64,000 nucleotides of DNA, from contig JAESUZ010004906.1 of assembly GCA_017311185.1 (NCBI GenBank), forward strand, positions 372,001 to 436,000, read 5' to 3'. The notes under the pieces are model-generated. The model saw nothing but the letters and a program-made list of their open reading frames with translations. It did no database searches and had not been told where the DNA came from. The position numbers and the translations under genes are program-made. This stretch comes from Proteles cristata cristata. Its lineage: Eukaryota > Chordata > Mammalia > Carnivora > Hyaenidae. Positions 32,570 to 47,500 of the stretch are shown here, piece by piece. How positions within the stretch are numbered: position 1 is the stretch's first letter; each line of letters begins with the position of its first letter.

Positions 32570-35500
32570 CTCAAGGAGGCTTCACACTCAGCACATAGTT
32601 TGATGTGGAGCTCAATTCCATGACTGTGGGATCATGACCTGAGCAGAAATCAAGAATAAGACACTTAGCCAACTGAGCCATGCAGGTGCTCCACATAAAA
32701 ACTTTTTTTTGGGGGGCGCCTGGGTGGCTTAGTCGGTTAAGCGTCCGACTTTCGCTTAGGTCATGATCTCACGGTTTGTGGGTTCAGGCCCTGCGTCAGG
32801 CTCTGTGCTGGCTGCCAGCTCAAAGCCTGAAGCCTGTTTCAGTCTGTGACTCCCTCTCTCTCTGACCCTCCCCTGTTCACGCTGTCTCTCTCTCTCTTTT
32901 TTTTTAATGTTTATTTCTGGGAGAAATAAAAAAAACCTTTTTTTTTAAATGCTTTATTTATTTTTGAGAGAGAGAATCAGCACATGAATGGGGAAGGGGC
33001 AGAGAGGGAGAGAGAGAGGGAGACACAGAATCCAAACTAGGCTCCAGGGGAGCTGTCAGCACAGAGCCTGAAGCTGGACTTGAACTCATTAACTGTGAGA
33101 TCATGACCTGAGCCAAAGTCAGATGCTTAACTAAGTCACTCAGGTGCCCCTAAAAACTTTTCAATAAAGGAAAATAATTTTACTCTATTCATATACTGAT
33201 AAACAGAAGCCAGCAGAGAAACTCAAGATGCAATGTCCCTAGAGAAGACAGGGATTCAGGGTGCAGCTGGAAGGTTAGCCTCAGAGAGAAGTGATACCAT
33301 TTCCACTATAACAGGGGATAAGAAACAAGGAGGTAGCATGAATGCAGATACGTTTGCAGGTTTGAGTGCAAAATTATGTAAATTCAATCCTGATGGATTC
33401 TAAGAACTGAGAGCATTTCTAAGTAGGAAGGTGAAACAGCAACAGAGGTTTGAAAAGAACATTTAATAATATCAAAGGATTACCAAATAGTGTTCAGCAC
33501 CCAAATGAGGTTTGGAAAGTACTTTTCACAGGTGTACAACTTTTTCAAGCAATGTTTAATAGCTTAAGTGTAGGAAAAGATAAAGTAGACAAGTTATATG
33601 AATGGCTTTTTTGGCCAAGCCCGTGTAACAGAAGGACAATGAAGCAAGGGAATTAAGGATAATGGTTAAATCAATAGACTATAGAACCTAAGCTGGATAG
33701 GTAAGAAGGTTAAGATCAGAACTTCAAGTGTTCTCTGTGTTTGAAGATTAGGTACAGGGTAGTGGAGCTGGAAGAATAAAAAGGTGTGATCATAAAGCCG
33801 TTTGTGAATTTAGATTTTCACTGAGTAGTTACAGTGGAGCCACTGGAATTAGTGTCTAAGGAGGAATGGAAGAGGAGATCATTGAGAATGAAGAGATTAA
33901 GAAACTAAGAGGCTAAAGTGTTGCTTCTAGGTCATATATGTAAAGACAAAGTTATTCAAGGTGACAATAATAAAACTTGGAAGGTAATGGAAAACCGTAT
34001 CTGTTGTTTAAGCCACTCAGTCTACGCTATTTCATTATAGCAGCCCAAGCAAATTAATACAACTTCTTTCTTTTACAGTCTTCATTTAAGAGCTTGAAAA
34101 TGTAGGGAAATAAGTGGTATTGGTATGAAATGCTGTGTGAAATTTTGTAAACTCTAACATGAATTTAAAACTTTTTACTGTACAAAACACTGTTGAAGTA
34201 TTTTCTACATAATTCTTGTAAAGAAGTATAGAGAAGCTTATTCTAAAACTGTACTGGTAATCAAATTTGGCTTAACTTCTTGTAATCCATATTTTATTGA
34301 AGAGCATTAAAATTCTCAGATACAAATGTGGTAAACATACTTAATGTTATAATGTTTCAGAATTCAAACAGTCTCATCAAGATGAAAGACCTGTAAATCA
34401 CACTGAGTAAAATGCTAAAAAGAAAAAAAAAATATATATATATATATATACTCACATGCCAAGCTCCACCAGGTGGACCTTTACCAAGAACTAAGTGAGG
34501 GATGTAATGATGTTGTTCTAATTTCCAATGCAAAACGGATGGATAATCATACCCAAAGTCAGCATCTGGATGAAGAAGCGTGTCGAAAAGTACCGCAACT
34601 GGATTGGATGATCGGCCCTCAAGGCCCTCAGACAGGTATTCTAAGTCCTGAAGGGATTTTTTAAAAAAGAAAAAAGGTAGAGTTTGAACGAAAATACAAA
34701 AACAGAACTAAAACTAAAAAACTGCAGCTATTATAATAGTGAAAGCCATTACTCAAATCCAGTACTTCCCAGAGAGCGCTGCTACAAAACACACCTTGAG
34801 ATCCTAATAGAGGCTGTGGGCAAATGAATAGAAGAAAAGATGGAATTTCAACAAAGTTAATCAGGTCCTTTTACTGCAAAACTTGAAGATAGACTTAATA
34901 TATTAATATGCCTTAATATGTCTACTGTAACATTCCTGTAACAAAAAGCAGCACTTCCCAAATTTATTTGAACATAAATCATCTATTAAAACTCCCACCA
35001 GGAAATAATTTGGGCTGCTCTAATCAAAGGAAAATAAACAGAAGTAACTTGGCAGAATATATTTACAAGTGGAAAATAAAAATGATAGAAAATGTTATCT
35101 AAAAGGATTCTTAAAAATTTTTTAATGTTTTATTTATTTCTGAGAGAGACAGACAGATAGCGTGAGCAGGGGAGGGTCAGAGAGAGAGAGAGGGAGACAC
35201 AGAATCAGAAACAGGCCCCAGGCTCTGAGCTATCAGCACAGAGCCCAATGCGGGGCTTGAACCCACGAACCATGAGATCATGACCTGAGCTGAAGTCAGA
35301 CGCTTAACTGACTGAGCCACCAAGGTGCCTCTAAAAGAAAGGATTTTTGATTCAGAAATACAATGCTTATAGGCGTCTGGGTGGCTCAGTCGGTTAAGCA
35401 CTTGACTTTGGCTCAGGTCACGATCTCAGTTTGTGGGTTCGAGCCCCATGTGGGGCTCTGTGCTGACAGCTCAGAGCCTGAGCCTGCTTCAGATTTTGTC

Positions 35501-38500
35501 TCCCTCTCTCTCTCTGTCCCTCCCCTCCTCATATTCTGTCTGTCTCTAACATTAAAAAGAATTTTTTAATAAAAATAAGAAATATAATGCTTATAAAAGT
35601 ACAAAACCTTGTTTGAGTATTAAAAAAGCGAAAAAGCACTAACATGTAAGAAATAATACCTGATCGACAATGGAAAGATGTCTTCCTTCTTCTAATTTAC
35701 TATGTAAAATTGTATTTGGATGTATTGCTTCTGATGATAAATATGGCCTGTATCCCGATAACATGTAAGAAAGGCAGATTCCTGAGGGTCCATTTCCTAT
35801 TAAAAAAAAAAAAAAGTAGAGTGAGGTACATCATGTATCTTAGTACTCTTATTCTTTGGCTTTTCTCTCAGATGGATTTTTTTTCTCCCTCACCAATTTG
35901 TCTTCCTTCTCTAAACTCTTAAAACCAAGTATTCATAAGATACTGACTTTTGTCTTCTCTCCTGTTTTCTTCTGGGTGTCTCATCTACTTCAAGCCTTTG
36001 TCTATAGTCTACTGACTCCCAAATTAGGCCTACTGGCTGACCTCTTCCCCCAAAATATATCCCACACTTCCACATGCTACTTCTTCAATCCACCTGGTTG
36101 AACTACTAATAACTTAGTCACAATGTGTTCAAAAACATATTCATGAGTTCCTTCATTTGGGTCCCCTTTCCTCTAAATCCCATCTCTTATCAAAGTTTGG
36201 TGCTAACACGATCCTAAATTAATAAGGTTCTGATTCTAAATATGCTTAGTCACCTTATCCAATCTGCTGTCTTTGTTAGTGTCACTCTTATAATCTAAAA
36301 GTTTCTTGATTCTCCCCAAGATACACACTCCTATTCCAAAACCCTTTCACATTCTATATTTAGATGAACTTTGATAGCACACAGTCCTTATCATGCTACC
36401 TTATCATGCTATTTGGAAGCCCAAACTGCTTGCTTTTGACTACCCAGTGCTCACCATATTCTGGTCTCAACCACCTTTCCAGACTGATCTCCCAGTACGG
36501 TCTTCCTATATTTTTATTTGCTTAAGCTGAAACTAAACTGTATTTTCTTTCTGTTTGTTTAACCCTGGTGAAAGACCTCCATTTCTGTGGCTCCTTTTAG
36601 TCTGTGTTTCCACCTCTCTATTATCTCCATCTACCAAAAATTTGATCCAACTAGGATAACTGCCAGCCATCAGGAAGAAAATCTTGTTCCATTGCTAATG
36701 TTTTGCCCCAAATAAAACAAACTCAAAGATGTGTATATGAAAAGTAAAATTGTAAGATTTACAAAATGTAGGCTAATTCTTCTACTTACATTGCTAAAGC
36801 CTTTGAGCATGACAGAAAGGAAAGTTAACCATTTGACTTCATAAAAATTAAAAACAAAGAAAGTGTGGAAGTTAAGATCTGAGGCAAAGAGCTAACTTCC
36901 TTTCATCAAAACCAAAGAGAAAACTAAAGAAGTATCACATGATAATTTCAATAAAAATAAAAGATACAGAAGAAGCATTTAACAATATCCAACACTTATT
37001 CATAATAAAAATGAAAAAAACCTCAGCAAACTTGAATAGAGGGATACTTTCCTCAACTTGATAAAGGGTACAGTAAACCTACAGCTAACATATTTAATGG
37101 TGAAAAACTAGATGCTTTTTCCAAGATCAAGAATAAAACAAAGCTGTTTCTTCTCATCATCTTACTCAACACACACCATGACAGAGGTCCTCGTTAACAT
37201 AGTAAGAAAAAGAAAGACAGACTGGAAAGAAATAAAATTGTCTTTGTTCATAAATGCCATGATTATCTATAGAAAATACCAAAGAACTGACCAAAGAACT
37301 CCTAGTTTGAGATTGCAAGATACAAGGTTAATATACAAAAGTTAATTTCTTTCCTATATACCAGCAACAAACAAGTGGCATTTAAAAAGAAATACACAAC
37401 ACTGCTTGTGTGTGCGCGCACACACACACATACACGCACAAATACTTGGGTATAAATCTCTATATATTTTAAGTACATATATAAGATGTATACAAGGAAA
37501 ACCAGAAAACTTTGACAAAAGAGCCTGAAGATGATCTAAATAGATGTTCATGAATAAAAAGATTTAATGCTGTTAAGATGTTATTAGCTCTTCTCAACTT
37601 GATCTACCAATTCAATGCAATCCAGATTAAAAAAACCCAGCAAGTTACTTTGTGGATTCTGACAAATAATTCTAAAGTTTACATCAAGGAGCACCTGGAT
37701 GGCTCAGTCAGTTGAGTGTCTTTGGCTCAGGTCATTATCTCACAGTTCATGAGTTCGAGCCCCACTTTGGGCTCTGTGCGGACAGCTCAGAGCCTAGAGC
37801 CTGCTTTGGATCATGTGTCTCCCTCCTTCTCTGACCCTCCCTTGTGCTTGTGCTCGCTCTCTCTATCAAAACTAAATAAAAATTAATAATAATAATAAAC
37901 TTAAAGTTTAAATGGAAAGATGAAAGACCCAGAATAGTAAACACAAAACCAAAGAAGAAAGTCAAGACCAACACAATCCAAACTCAAGTTTTACCATAAA
38001 ACTATAGTCAACAAACAGTGTGGAAATCATGAAAAAGGAGACAAATCAATGGAACAGGACAGAGCACAGAGATCCTCACAATAGTCAACTTATTTTTTTT
38101 TTTTAAAGTACTTCTTTTTTTTTTTAAATGTTTTATTTATTTCAAGGAGACAGAGAGAGAGACAGCATGAGCAGGGGAGGGTCAGAGAGAGAGGGAGTCA
38201 CAGACTGAAACAGGCTCCAGGCTCCGAGCTGGCAGTCAGCACAGAGCCCGACGCGGGGCTCGAACCCACGAACCGCGAGATCATGACCCAAGTGAAAGTC
38301 GGACACCCAACCGACTAAGCCACCCAGGCGCCCCAATAGTCAACTTATTTTTGACAAAGGAACAAAGGTAATCCAATGGAGAGAAGATGGTCTTTTCAAC
38401 GAATGGTACTGTAACAACTAGACATCCACATGCAAAAATCTGAATCGAGAGAGTAACCTTGTTTCTTTTACAAAAATTAACTCAAAATAGATCAGAAGAC

Positions 38501-41500
38501 TAAATATAAAGCATAATTTATAAAGTTTCTAGAAGATAAAATGGAAAATCTATCTAGAAGATAAAACAGGGAAAACTTAATGGCTATGCAAACACCTGCA
38601 CATCCATGTTTATAATAGCAGCTTTACTCATAATTGTAAAAAAAATTGACAACAACCAAGATGTCCTTCAATAAGTACATAAATAAACTGAAGCATCCCT
38701 ACCATGGAACAGTATTCAGTGACAAAAAGGAAATGAGTTATCCCATCATGAAAAGACCTGGAGGAATCTTTAATGTATACTGTTAAGTGAAAGATGCCAG
38801 TCTGAAAAGGTTCCATACTGTATAATTCCATGGATATGATATTCTAGATAAATCAAAACTACACAGACCGTAAAAGATCAGTGGTTGCCAGGAGTTGGGG
38901 GCTGAGGAAAAGGACAAACAAGGGTGGACCACAGAAGATTTTCAGAGCAGTGAAATTATTCTGTAAAATACTATCACTGTGAATACATGAGGATACATGA
39001 CAGTATACACTCATCAAAACCCACAGAACTGTACAAACAGTAAACCCTAATGTAAACTATAGATTTTAGTTAATAACAACATATAACAGCGTAATCAATG
39101 ATAACAAATACACCACACCAATAAAAAGATACTGGTAACAGGAGAAACTGGCGGGAGCAGAAGGGGAGTATATAAGATCTCTCTGAACCTTTTACTCAAT
39201 TTTCATGTGGACCTAAACTGCTCAAAATAAAATAAAATAAAATAAAACCTATTAGTTAAAAAAAATATTCAATAAGTGCCAAATAGTGGGAGTTAGAATC
39301 TGAGGCAAAGAGTTAAGTTCCTTAAATGAAAAAGAAAAAACACTCAACAGGCAGAGGCAATAAATACAGACCGGTAGTTTGGAGAGTAATAATTATGTAC
39401 GGAGAATGCTTCCTGACTCCCGGAGATGTACCCATCCTAACCCCAACAACCTGAGTGTTATTGTACACAGCGAAAGGTTACTCTTCAGATGTGATTTAAT
39501 GAAGGATCTTGAGGTGGAGAGAATACACTGGATCATAAAAGTGGACCCCACCTGGGGCACCTGGGTGGCTTAGTCGGTTAAGCGTCCGACTTTTGCTTAG
39601 GTCATGATCTCGCGGTTCGTGGGTTCAAGCCCCACGTCAGGCTCTGTGCTGACTGCCAGCTCAGAGCCTGGAGCATGTTTCAGTCTGTGACTCCCTCTCT
39701 CTGACCCTCCCCTGCTCATATTGTCTCTCTCTCTCTCTCTCTCTCTCCTAGAAATAAAAATATTAAAAAAAAAAAAGTGGACCCCATCTAATTACACAGG
39801 TCCTTACAGAGACTCCCTCCCAACTCTGGTGAGGGGGAAAAGTGATGATGGAAGGGGAAGAGAGAAGCATCACTGCTGGCTTTGGTGATGGAGAAGAAGT
39901 CCAGGCGCCAAGAAATGAAGAGTAACCTCTAGAAACTGGAACAGGCAAGGGAACACTCTACCCTAGAGACTCCAGAAAGGAATGTGGTCCTGCAGATATC
40001 TTGATTTTAGCCCAGTGAAACCAGTGTTGGACTTCTGACCTACAGAACAGTGAGATAATAAATTTATGTTGTTTAAAGCCACTAGGTTTGTGGGAATTTG
40101 ACAGCAATAGAAAATGCGTGTATTAAGGAAATGAGCTCTTTTTCTGTGCTCCGATGGAGTGCTGTTGCCAAGAGGAACAGTCCTAGAGCATTCGGTTAGG
40201 CTGCTCACTGGGTAGCTGAGGCAAAACACGAATAGATAATTTTTTGGGGGGAGTGAAGTGGAAAGGTATAGCTGATAGTACTTCTTCCTTTTCTGACACT
40301 CCCACAACCCAGCTAAAATTAAAAAAAAAAAAAAAGGGTTTCTTTACTCATGCCAATACATTCAGGAAGGAAAATCCTGGGCTCAGGATTGGACAAAAGT
40401 GAGAAAATGGAACATGGAGGTATGGTTCCCAAGATACCCTGGATGCAAGCTACTACAGAAACCGTCATCTCTGCCATCTCTCTGAGAGAGATATCTAGGA
40501 TAAAATGATCTTGCTTTCCTCCCTTCCTTCCTACTCTGCATCCCCCATATGCCAGTCAGAGGACAGGACTTTTCTCCCCTTCCAGTTAACTTTGGAAAGA
40601 GGCAATAAAGAAAGTAAGGAAGCAATATGCCATCAAGGTATGTTATAACCCATAATTCTTTCCTACTGCTGGCTTCACACTGTAGTACTTGTCTGACCAG
40701 GCAAGTCTGAATATTAGATGCAAGATATACAGGACAGGTAGTTAAATACATGCAATTAAACTAGATCATAAAAACTTCTATAATTTTGAAGTAATTAGGT
40801 CTTATTCATAGCTTTATTTTTAGTACCTTATAGGACTATCTGTTGAGGTGGTACAAAGGATATCTAATACTAACTATTATGGTAAAGGTCATTATAAACA
40901 TTACTGCAGAATACCTTAACTTTCATTACTAACTGAGAACTGGTCATCACTAGTTTGCACAGGTTACTCTTCTGAGTTGCCCTGACTGTATCTACCCTAC
41001 AACAAAGGACTCTAAGGTTGTAAGGCATAATCCAACAATGCACACAGTGCTCTGTATAGGGCTCTAATAATACTGGTTATCGTCATTGCTGTAATGCTAT
41101 TGTAATTAACACAATTGATACAGTATAACATAATAGAGTAATATCAGTCTTTCAACAAAAGAGTGTTACATTCTAACACAGAATCTAGTATCAGATAAAT
41201 CCATTACTCTCTCCAAAGATTTGGTTATTGGTTACTTAAGCATATGAAAAAACTTAAGAATATTTTTCAGTATAATCCTAAGAACTTGTGCCATATAACT
41301 ATGCATATATAGTAGTAAGGACCATAATTTTAAGAAATAAAATTCAGTAACTTACCTATTACAACCACAGGCAAAGTCACTGATGAATCTTCCAGTAAAG
41401 AAGTTTCTTCAACTAATGGCATAGCTTTAACTTTTTCCCCCAAATTATCACCAAAATATTGCACTAAGGAATTAAAAATCTCTCCTTCGGTTTCAGTGTC

Positions 41501-44500
41501 ACTATAGTTTCTTTAAAAACAAACGAAAACAAACATGGAACAAAAACAAGAAATATAGTCAATATAGCCTTTATAAAAGCCTGTCTTTATTCAGATGTAA
41601 CCATAAAATATTCTCCATGAAAGGAGAAAAGGAAATCCTTTTTGAAAGGAATAGTTTCAAATTAGTAGCCTAGCTTGCCTGTCAACCTGTACCATTGTTA
41701 AAATCAGAAATCCTAACTGGTCACTAAAGTCTCTGTTACCAGCAGGCAAGTCCTACACAAGCTCTAAATAAGATGCCATCTTTAAAGACCTAAGAGACAG
41801 CACTGTATTGGGGATTTTTATAATTCTCTGAGATTTCCTAGGAAGGGCCAGCTTCCCTTTTACTTTTTTCTTATTGATAAAAAGATAAGTGCACTAGAGG
41901 TGGTATATTTGGAATAAAATAGTCATGTATAATATTTTAAGGAAGAATTAGTTTTTATACATTATAAATTGTGCATTTGGGTAAAAGAAAGTTTATACAT
42001 CTTATTAATTCTTAAATAGAGATTGTAATATGGAAAAATCTTACAATTAAAAAAAATTTTTTAAATATTTTATTTATTTCTGAGAGACAGAGACAGAGAT
42101 AGCGTGAGCAGAGGAGGGTCAGAGAGAAAGGGAGATACAGAATCTGAAACAGGCTCCAGGCTCTGAGCTAGCTGTCAGCACAGAGTCCGACGTGGGGCTC
42201 AAACCCACAAACTGTGAGATCATGACCTGAGCCAGAGTCAGACGCTTAACCGACTGAGCCACCCAGGGGCCCCTATAATTTTTTTTAGTATTGGGGGGGG
42301 CATCTGTGAGGGGGGAAGGGCAGAGAGAGGAGGAGACAATCTGAGCAGGCTCTAGGCTCTGAGCTGTCACCACAGAGCCCAATGCATGGCTTAAATCCAT
42401 GAGATCCTGAGATCATGACCTGAGCCAAAGCTGGACATTCAACCAACTGAGCCACCCAGATGCCCCAAAATATGGAAAGATCTTAATGTTGATTCCTAAT
42501 CTACCTTCTTCCCTAGTTACCTCCATAGAAACTACTCTTACCATTCTGACACACTCATGCAATAAATGGAATATCCTCCAAACACAGTAAATGTTTTCTG
42601 CGTTATACTAGTGATTACTTCAGAACAGAATCCCCAAATTATTTTTCATCTTCATATAGTCACCAATAAGGCAATATTTGGAAATACTAAACTGAGCACC
42701 AACTATGGCTGAGTGTGCTTATTACTATTCCCAAAACGATAAACATGAGATGGGTCAGTTATTTCAGAGGACTCCTAGATCCCGGAGAAGAATGATAAAT
42801 GGAGTGAATGAGGCAGAGACCAAAATTCCTGCTTCCCTATAACCTCCCAAGGTCCCAGTCCGCCCTAGGCTAGAGTGAAGTTCTTCGGGATACACTGACC
42901 GCTTTCTTGAAGGTATAACCTCCACCTCAAATATCTGGACTCCCCTAAAGATGCATGCCTCTCTGAGCTAGGATAGATACCCTGGACATGGTTACTAAGG
43001 ATAGCCCCTCCTCACACTGAAGATTGTTCCTGGAGAAAGTGTCTTATACTCAAGCTATCCCTTTCAGATCATTCCAACTACTTCCTTGATCAGATCCAGG
43101 TACTCTAGCTGTCTGGACTGCTTCTACTTCTTGTCAACTGAACTGAACATTAGGGCAGTATATTCACACCTGTTTCTCTGAAATGTGTGCCAAGGACAGG
43201 TTCCCTACCTAGCTCACTTTGGGTGCTTCTGATCAAAGTCCTTTTTGATACCCAGGCCTGATTAATATCATTGTGGTGGCTGTAAAAGCCACAATTCTTT
43301 TTCAGAAGATACACACCTCATTTTCAGTCTCTCTTCCAGATTTACCTATCTCAAACACTATTGTTCCCATATATATAATCTGGGAAATAAATATGATAAT
43401 CACTCTTTATGTTAAAGAGAGGTATCCTTCAAACCTTTAACATTACTTCTTTTAAAAGAGTACAATTCAGGGGCACCTGGGTGGCCTGTCATGTATGTGT
43501 CCAACTCCTGATTTCTGCTCAGGTCATGATCTCACAGTTCAGGAGATCAAGTCCCATGTCTGGTTCTGCATTGCATGGAACCTCTTTAGGATTCTCTATC
43601 TCAGTCTCCCTCTGCCCCTCTACTGCTCTCTCTCAAAATAAAAGAACTTAAAAGTGTACAATTCAGGGTTATTTGTAAAATCACAAATTTTTGCAATCAC
43701 CACCAATTCTAGAAGAATTTCATCGCCCCAAAAGTAATAAGCCAAGTTATTAACAGTAAACTAGTTAACAGTAGATAAACTACTGCACCCATTAAAACTC
43801 AGTCCCCATTCTTCCCTCCTCCTAATTACTGGCAACCATTAACCTACTTTCTGTCTTGTTTGATTTGCCTATTCTGAAAATTTCATATAAATGGAACCTC
43901 TCATACATTATTTATCCTTTTATGTCTGGTTTCTTCCACTTAACATGTTTTCAAGGGTCAGCCACAGTGTATGATGTATTGGTGCTTCATCCCTTTTCAC
44001 ATCTAAGTAACATTCCACTGTAGAAATAGAACATATTTTGTCCATTCATGAGATGATAAACATTTGAGTTGTTTCCACTTTTTGGCTATACAAATAATGC
44101 TGTGAACATTCACATGTAAATTTTTGTGTGGACAAATGTTTTCATTTCTCTTGAGTACATACAATGGCTAGATCATAAACTCTATTTAACATCTTAAGAA
44201 ATTGCCAAACTGTTTTCTAAAGTGGCTGCATCATTTTACAATCCCACCAGCAATGTAAGAGGGTTCCAGTTTTTCCACATGCCCACCAACACTTATCTTG
44301 TCTGTAGCTATCCTCGTTGGTGTGAAGAGGCAGGCATCTCCCTGCAGTTTTGACTTGCATTTCCCTAATGACTAATAAAGTATCTTTTCATTCACTTACT
44401 GGCCATTTGTATTATATTCTTTGTAGAAATATTCCAGGGTTTGCCCACTTTCAAACTGGGCTTTTTATTGTTGAGGTTTTCCTTTTTTTTTTTTTTAAAT

Positions 44501-47500
44501 TGTTTTAAAGTTTATTTATTTTGAGAGAGAAACAGCAAAAGCAGGGTAGGGGCAGAGAAAGGAGAGGAAAGAGAATCCCAAGCAGGCTCTGTCAGCACAG
44601 AGTCCAAAGCGGGGCTCTAACTCATGGGCAAGGGGTCATGACCTGAGCCAAAGGCCGATGCTTAACTGACTGAGCCACCCAGGCACCCCTACTGTTCAAC
44701 TTTAAAACTCCTTTACGTGTGTAGAGCACAAGTCTCTTTTCAAATAGATGATTTGCAAATATATTCTCCCATTCTGTGGGTTGTCTTTCACTTTGTTTTC
44801 TTATGCATCACAGAAGTTTCAATTTTTGATCAAGTCCAATTTACTTCTTCTTTAGCTGTAATGCTTTTGGTGTTCAAGGAACCCCTGCCTGCCTAATTCA
44901 AGATCACTGAGATGGACTCCTATTTTCTGTAAATTTTATATTTCTAGTTCTTATGTTTAAATCTTTGATCCTTTGAGTTAAATTTTTATACACATGAGGT
45001 ATAAGAGTCCAACTCCATTCTTTTGCATGAGGATATCCATTTGTCCTGAAACCATCTGTTGAAGAGGCTGGAATTTCCCCTTTGTCTCATGATCCCTTGG
45101 AAAACCAACTGATCATAAATGTAAGGATTTCTGAACTCTAATTCTATTCCACTGATCTGTTTATCTTTATGCAAACACCATACTGTCCTGCCTCCTGTTT
45201 CTCTGTATTAAGTTCTGAAATTAGGAAGTAGTAATTCTCCAATTTTGTTCTTTTTCAAGTTGTCTTGGCTCTTCTGAGTTCCTTGTAATTCCCTATGAAT
45301 TTTAGTATCGGCTTATCTTTCTGGAAAAAAGAAAGGCCACCAGGAATTTGATAGGTTGCACTAAATTTATAGATCAATTTGAGGATTACTGCCATCTTAG
45401 TTAAGAATATTAAGCTTTTCAATCCATGGAACATGGGATTCCTTCTTTAGTTCTTCTCAATGTTTTGTAGTTTTCAGTATACAAGTCTTACAAGTAAGAC
45501 TTTTTCTAAGTATTCCATTTTTTTCTAAGTATTCCATTTTTTTCTGATGCTAGTGTAAATGGAATTGTTTAATTTCATTGACAGATGGGTCATCACTAGT
45601 GTATGTAGAAAAAAGATTGATTTTTGTATGTTTATCTTGTATTCTCCAATGCTGCTTAATTCATTTATTAGGTCTAGTAGGCTTTGTGTGTGGGCCTCAA
45701 ATAATTTAACTGGTCTGTTCCAAGACTCTAGTACATGAAATATAGTCAAAACTTTTAACTTATCTTAATTCTGTGTAAAGTGTAAGTAATTTGTTCTGAT
45801 TTTCTACTGGTCATTTGTTTAGTATAATTTGCAAGTATGTAGCATGTATATGTAGTATTGGCATAAACTGTAATAAACTTACATGGTATCTGATTAACAG
45901 AGATGAAGAACTGAATCAAGAGAAATAAAAACCAAAAGTATGGTTCACCGGTCTTAGATAAAGCAATGATAAAAACAAAGGCCTACTGGTAAGTATTCTT
46001 GCTAAAAAATTCAGTTATGTTTTATATGTATACTATATCACAGTCTAGCAACATTTTTAGTTCCTACAGATACCCAATTTGATGAATGCTCTATTTTAAA
46101 CAAGTATTTATTCTGAGTAATAAAACTTTTTCTGGGTGGCTCAGTTGGTTAAGTATCAGGCCATGATCTCATGATTGTTAACTTTGAGCCCTACATTAGG
46201 CTTTGTGCTGGCGGTACAAAGCCTGTTTGGAATTCTCTCCTCTCTCTCTGCCCCTCCCTCCCACCCCATGCTCTTATTCTCAATATAAATAATTAAGAAA
46301 AGAAAAATCAACTATTTGATATTTAAGATTTTAGAGGCCTTCCATTTTTTGTTTTTTGAAATATTATAGGCCAGTTTCAAAACAAATTTAAGAGAGTGGC
46401 ACAGGCATACAATTTGGGTAGCAAAAAGACTTTTGTCACATCTAGCAACACTTCTTTAAATGATTCCTCGAACTAAATATGAAATGCTTTATTATCTGAA
46501 TTTTTATAGTCTTCGGAAACATTACCCTAAATTGTTACCAAATTTATATTACTATATGAAAAAAAAAAGCTCTCAAGTCACAAATGAAGTCAATCACACT
46601 GTTCATCTTCCAACACGGTAAGTATGGCACAGTTAGACAGTTGGGATATCAGTGAACAGTTCTTACAATACCTTTTCCTTTCAGATATTGCATATGATCC
46701 AAAATACAGAGGTTGTCACAATCTATTTAAAATGTATGTTCCTGGGGTGCCTGGGTGGCTTAGTCGGTTAAGCGTCCGACTTTCGCTTAGGTCATGATCT
46801 CGCGGTTCCTGGGTTCGAGCCCCGCGTCGGGCTCCGTGCTGACTGCCAGCTCAGAGCCTGGAGCCTGTTTCAGAGTCTGTATCTCCCTCTCTCTCTGACC
46901 CTCCCCTGCTCACGCTGTCTCTCTCTCCTAGAAATAAATAAAAATATTAAATAAAAAAAAATGCTTCTCTCTTAAAAAAAATAAATAAAATGTATGTTCC
47001 TAATAAAATCACTCAAATAAAAATAGCATGAGTATTATAAACACCTTCCTAAAGAAGCGATCTTAAAGGTTTTTTAAATTTAAATTTGAGATACAATACA
47101 GCTATTTTTTACAATGTGTATATGATTTATTAATCATAATTTTCATCTTTTTGCTAGCAAGTCTTGCTTTTCCTTTAACCCTCAAGATGAAAACATACCA
47201 AGTACTCTGTCTTCATCTCCTCCAAATTTCTGTATAAAGAGGTAAGCATATGGTATCCACAACCCAGGGTTAGTTAAATGAATATGAATCCCAACCTGTG
47301 TTCTTACAGTTCAACTGTATCAAGAGCGGTCAAAAGGCTTTTGGATGGCATTTTTCTGAAAGGCAGGTTAATTTCTCAGGGGCTTCAGTTAACAAGTTTT
47401 CATTAGAGGAATGTGTTTGCTATAACTCTCCAAAATGGATCTGATACTCTCAAACCAATGTCTGTCAAGCAGTCAACAAATTTGCCTAGAACCCAAAATT

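Larger units (their letters stand above)
29278..34455 (-). other. OSGIN2: OSGIN2 intron 4
   Basis: 5178 bp, GT..AG on the - strand, holding CanSINEs, L2, MIR and LTR fragments listed separately. Confidence 0.9.
34648..35659 (-). other. OSGIN2: OSGIN2 intron 3
   Basis: 1012 bp with two CanSINEs facing each other. Confidence 0.9.
36800..39250 (+). repeat. Old LINE-1, sense, 3' half of ORF2 to the 3' end
   Basis: L1 ORF2 wording in sense order (TATTTAATGGTGAAAAACTA, GTTAATATACAAAAGTTAAT, AGATGTCCTTCAATAAG), running to ACTGCTCAAAATAAAATAAA. Frames broken. Interrupted by SINEs at 37688 and 38098. Confidence 0.75.
35797..41355 (-). other. OSGIN2: OSGIN2 intron 2
   Basis: 5559 bp, GT..AG. Contains an L2 block, a sense L1, three CanSINEs and an old LTR. 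Confidence 0.9.
43655..45760 (-). repeat. Old LINE-1 3' region, antisense
   Basis: Reverse L1 wording in order: TGCTGTGAACATTCACATGT, CAATCCCACCAGCAATGTAA, TCCCATTCTGTGGGTTGTCT, TTTTAGTATCGGCTTATC, CATTGACAGATGG. Split by a SINE at 44479. Confidence 0.8.

Noticed and set aside
45525..45749. Short - strand frame with L1-protein-like text
   Set aside because: It is part of a decayed L1 with broken frames, not a gene.
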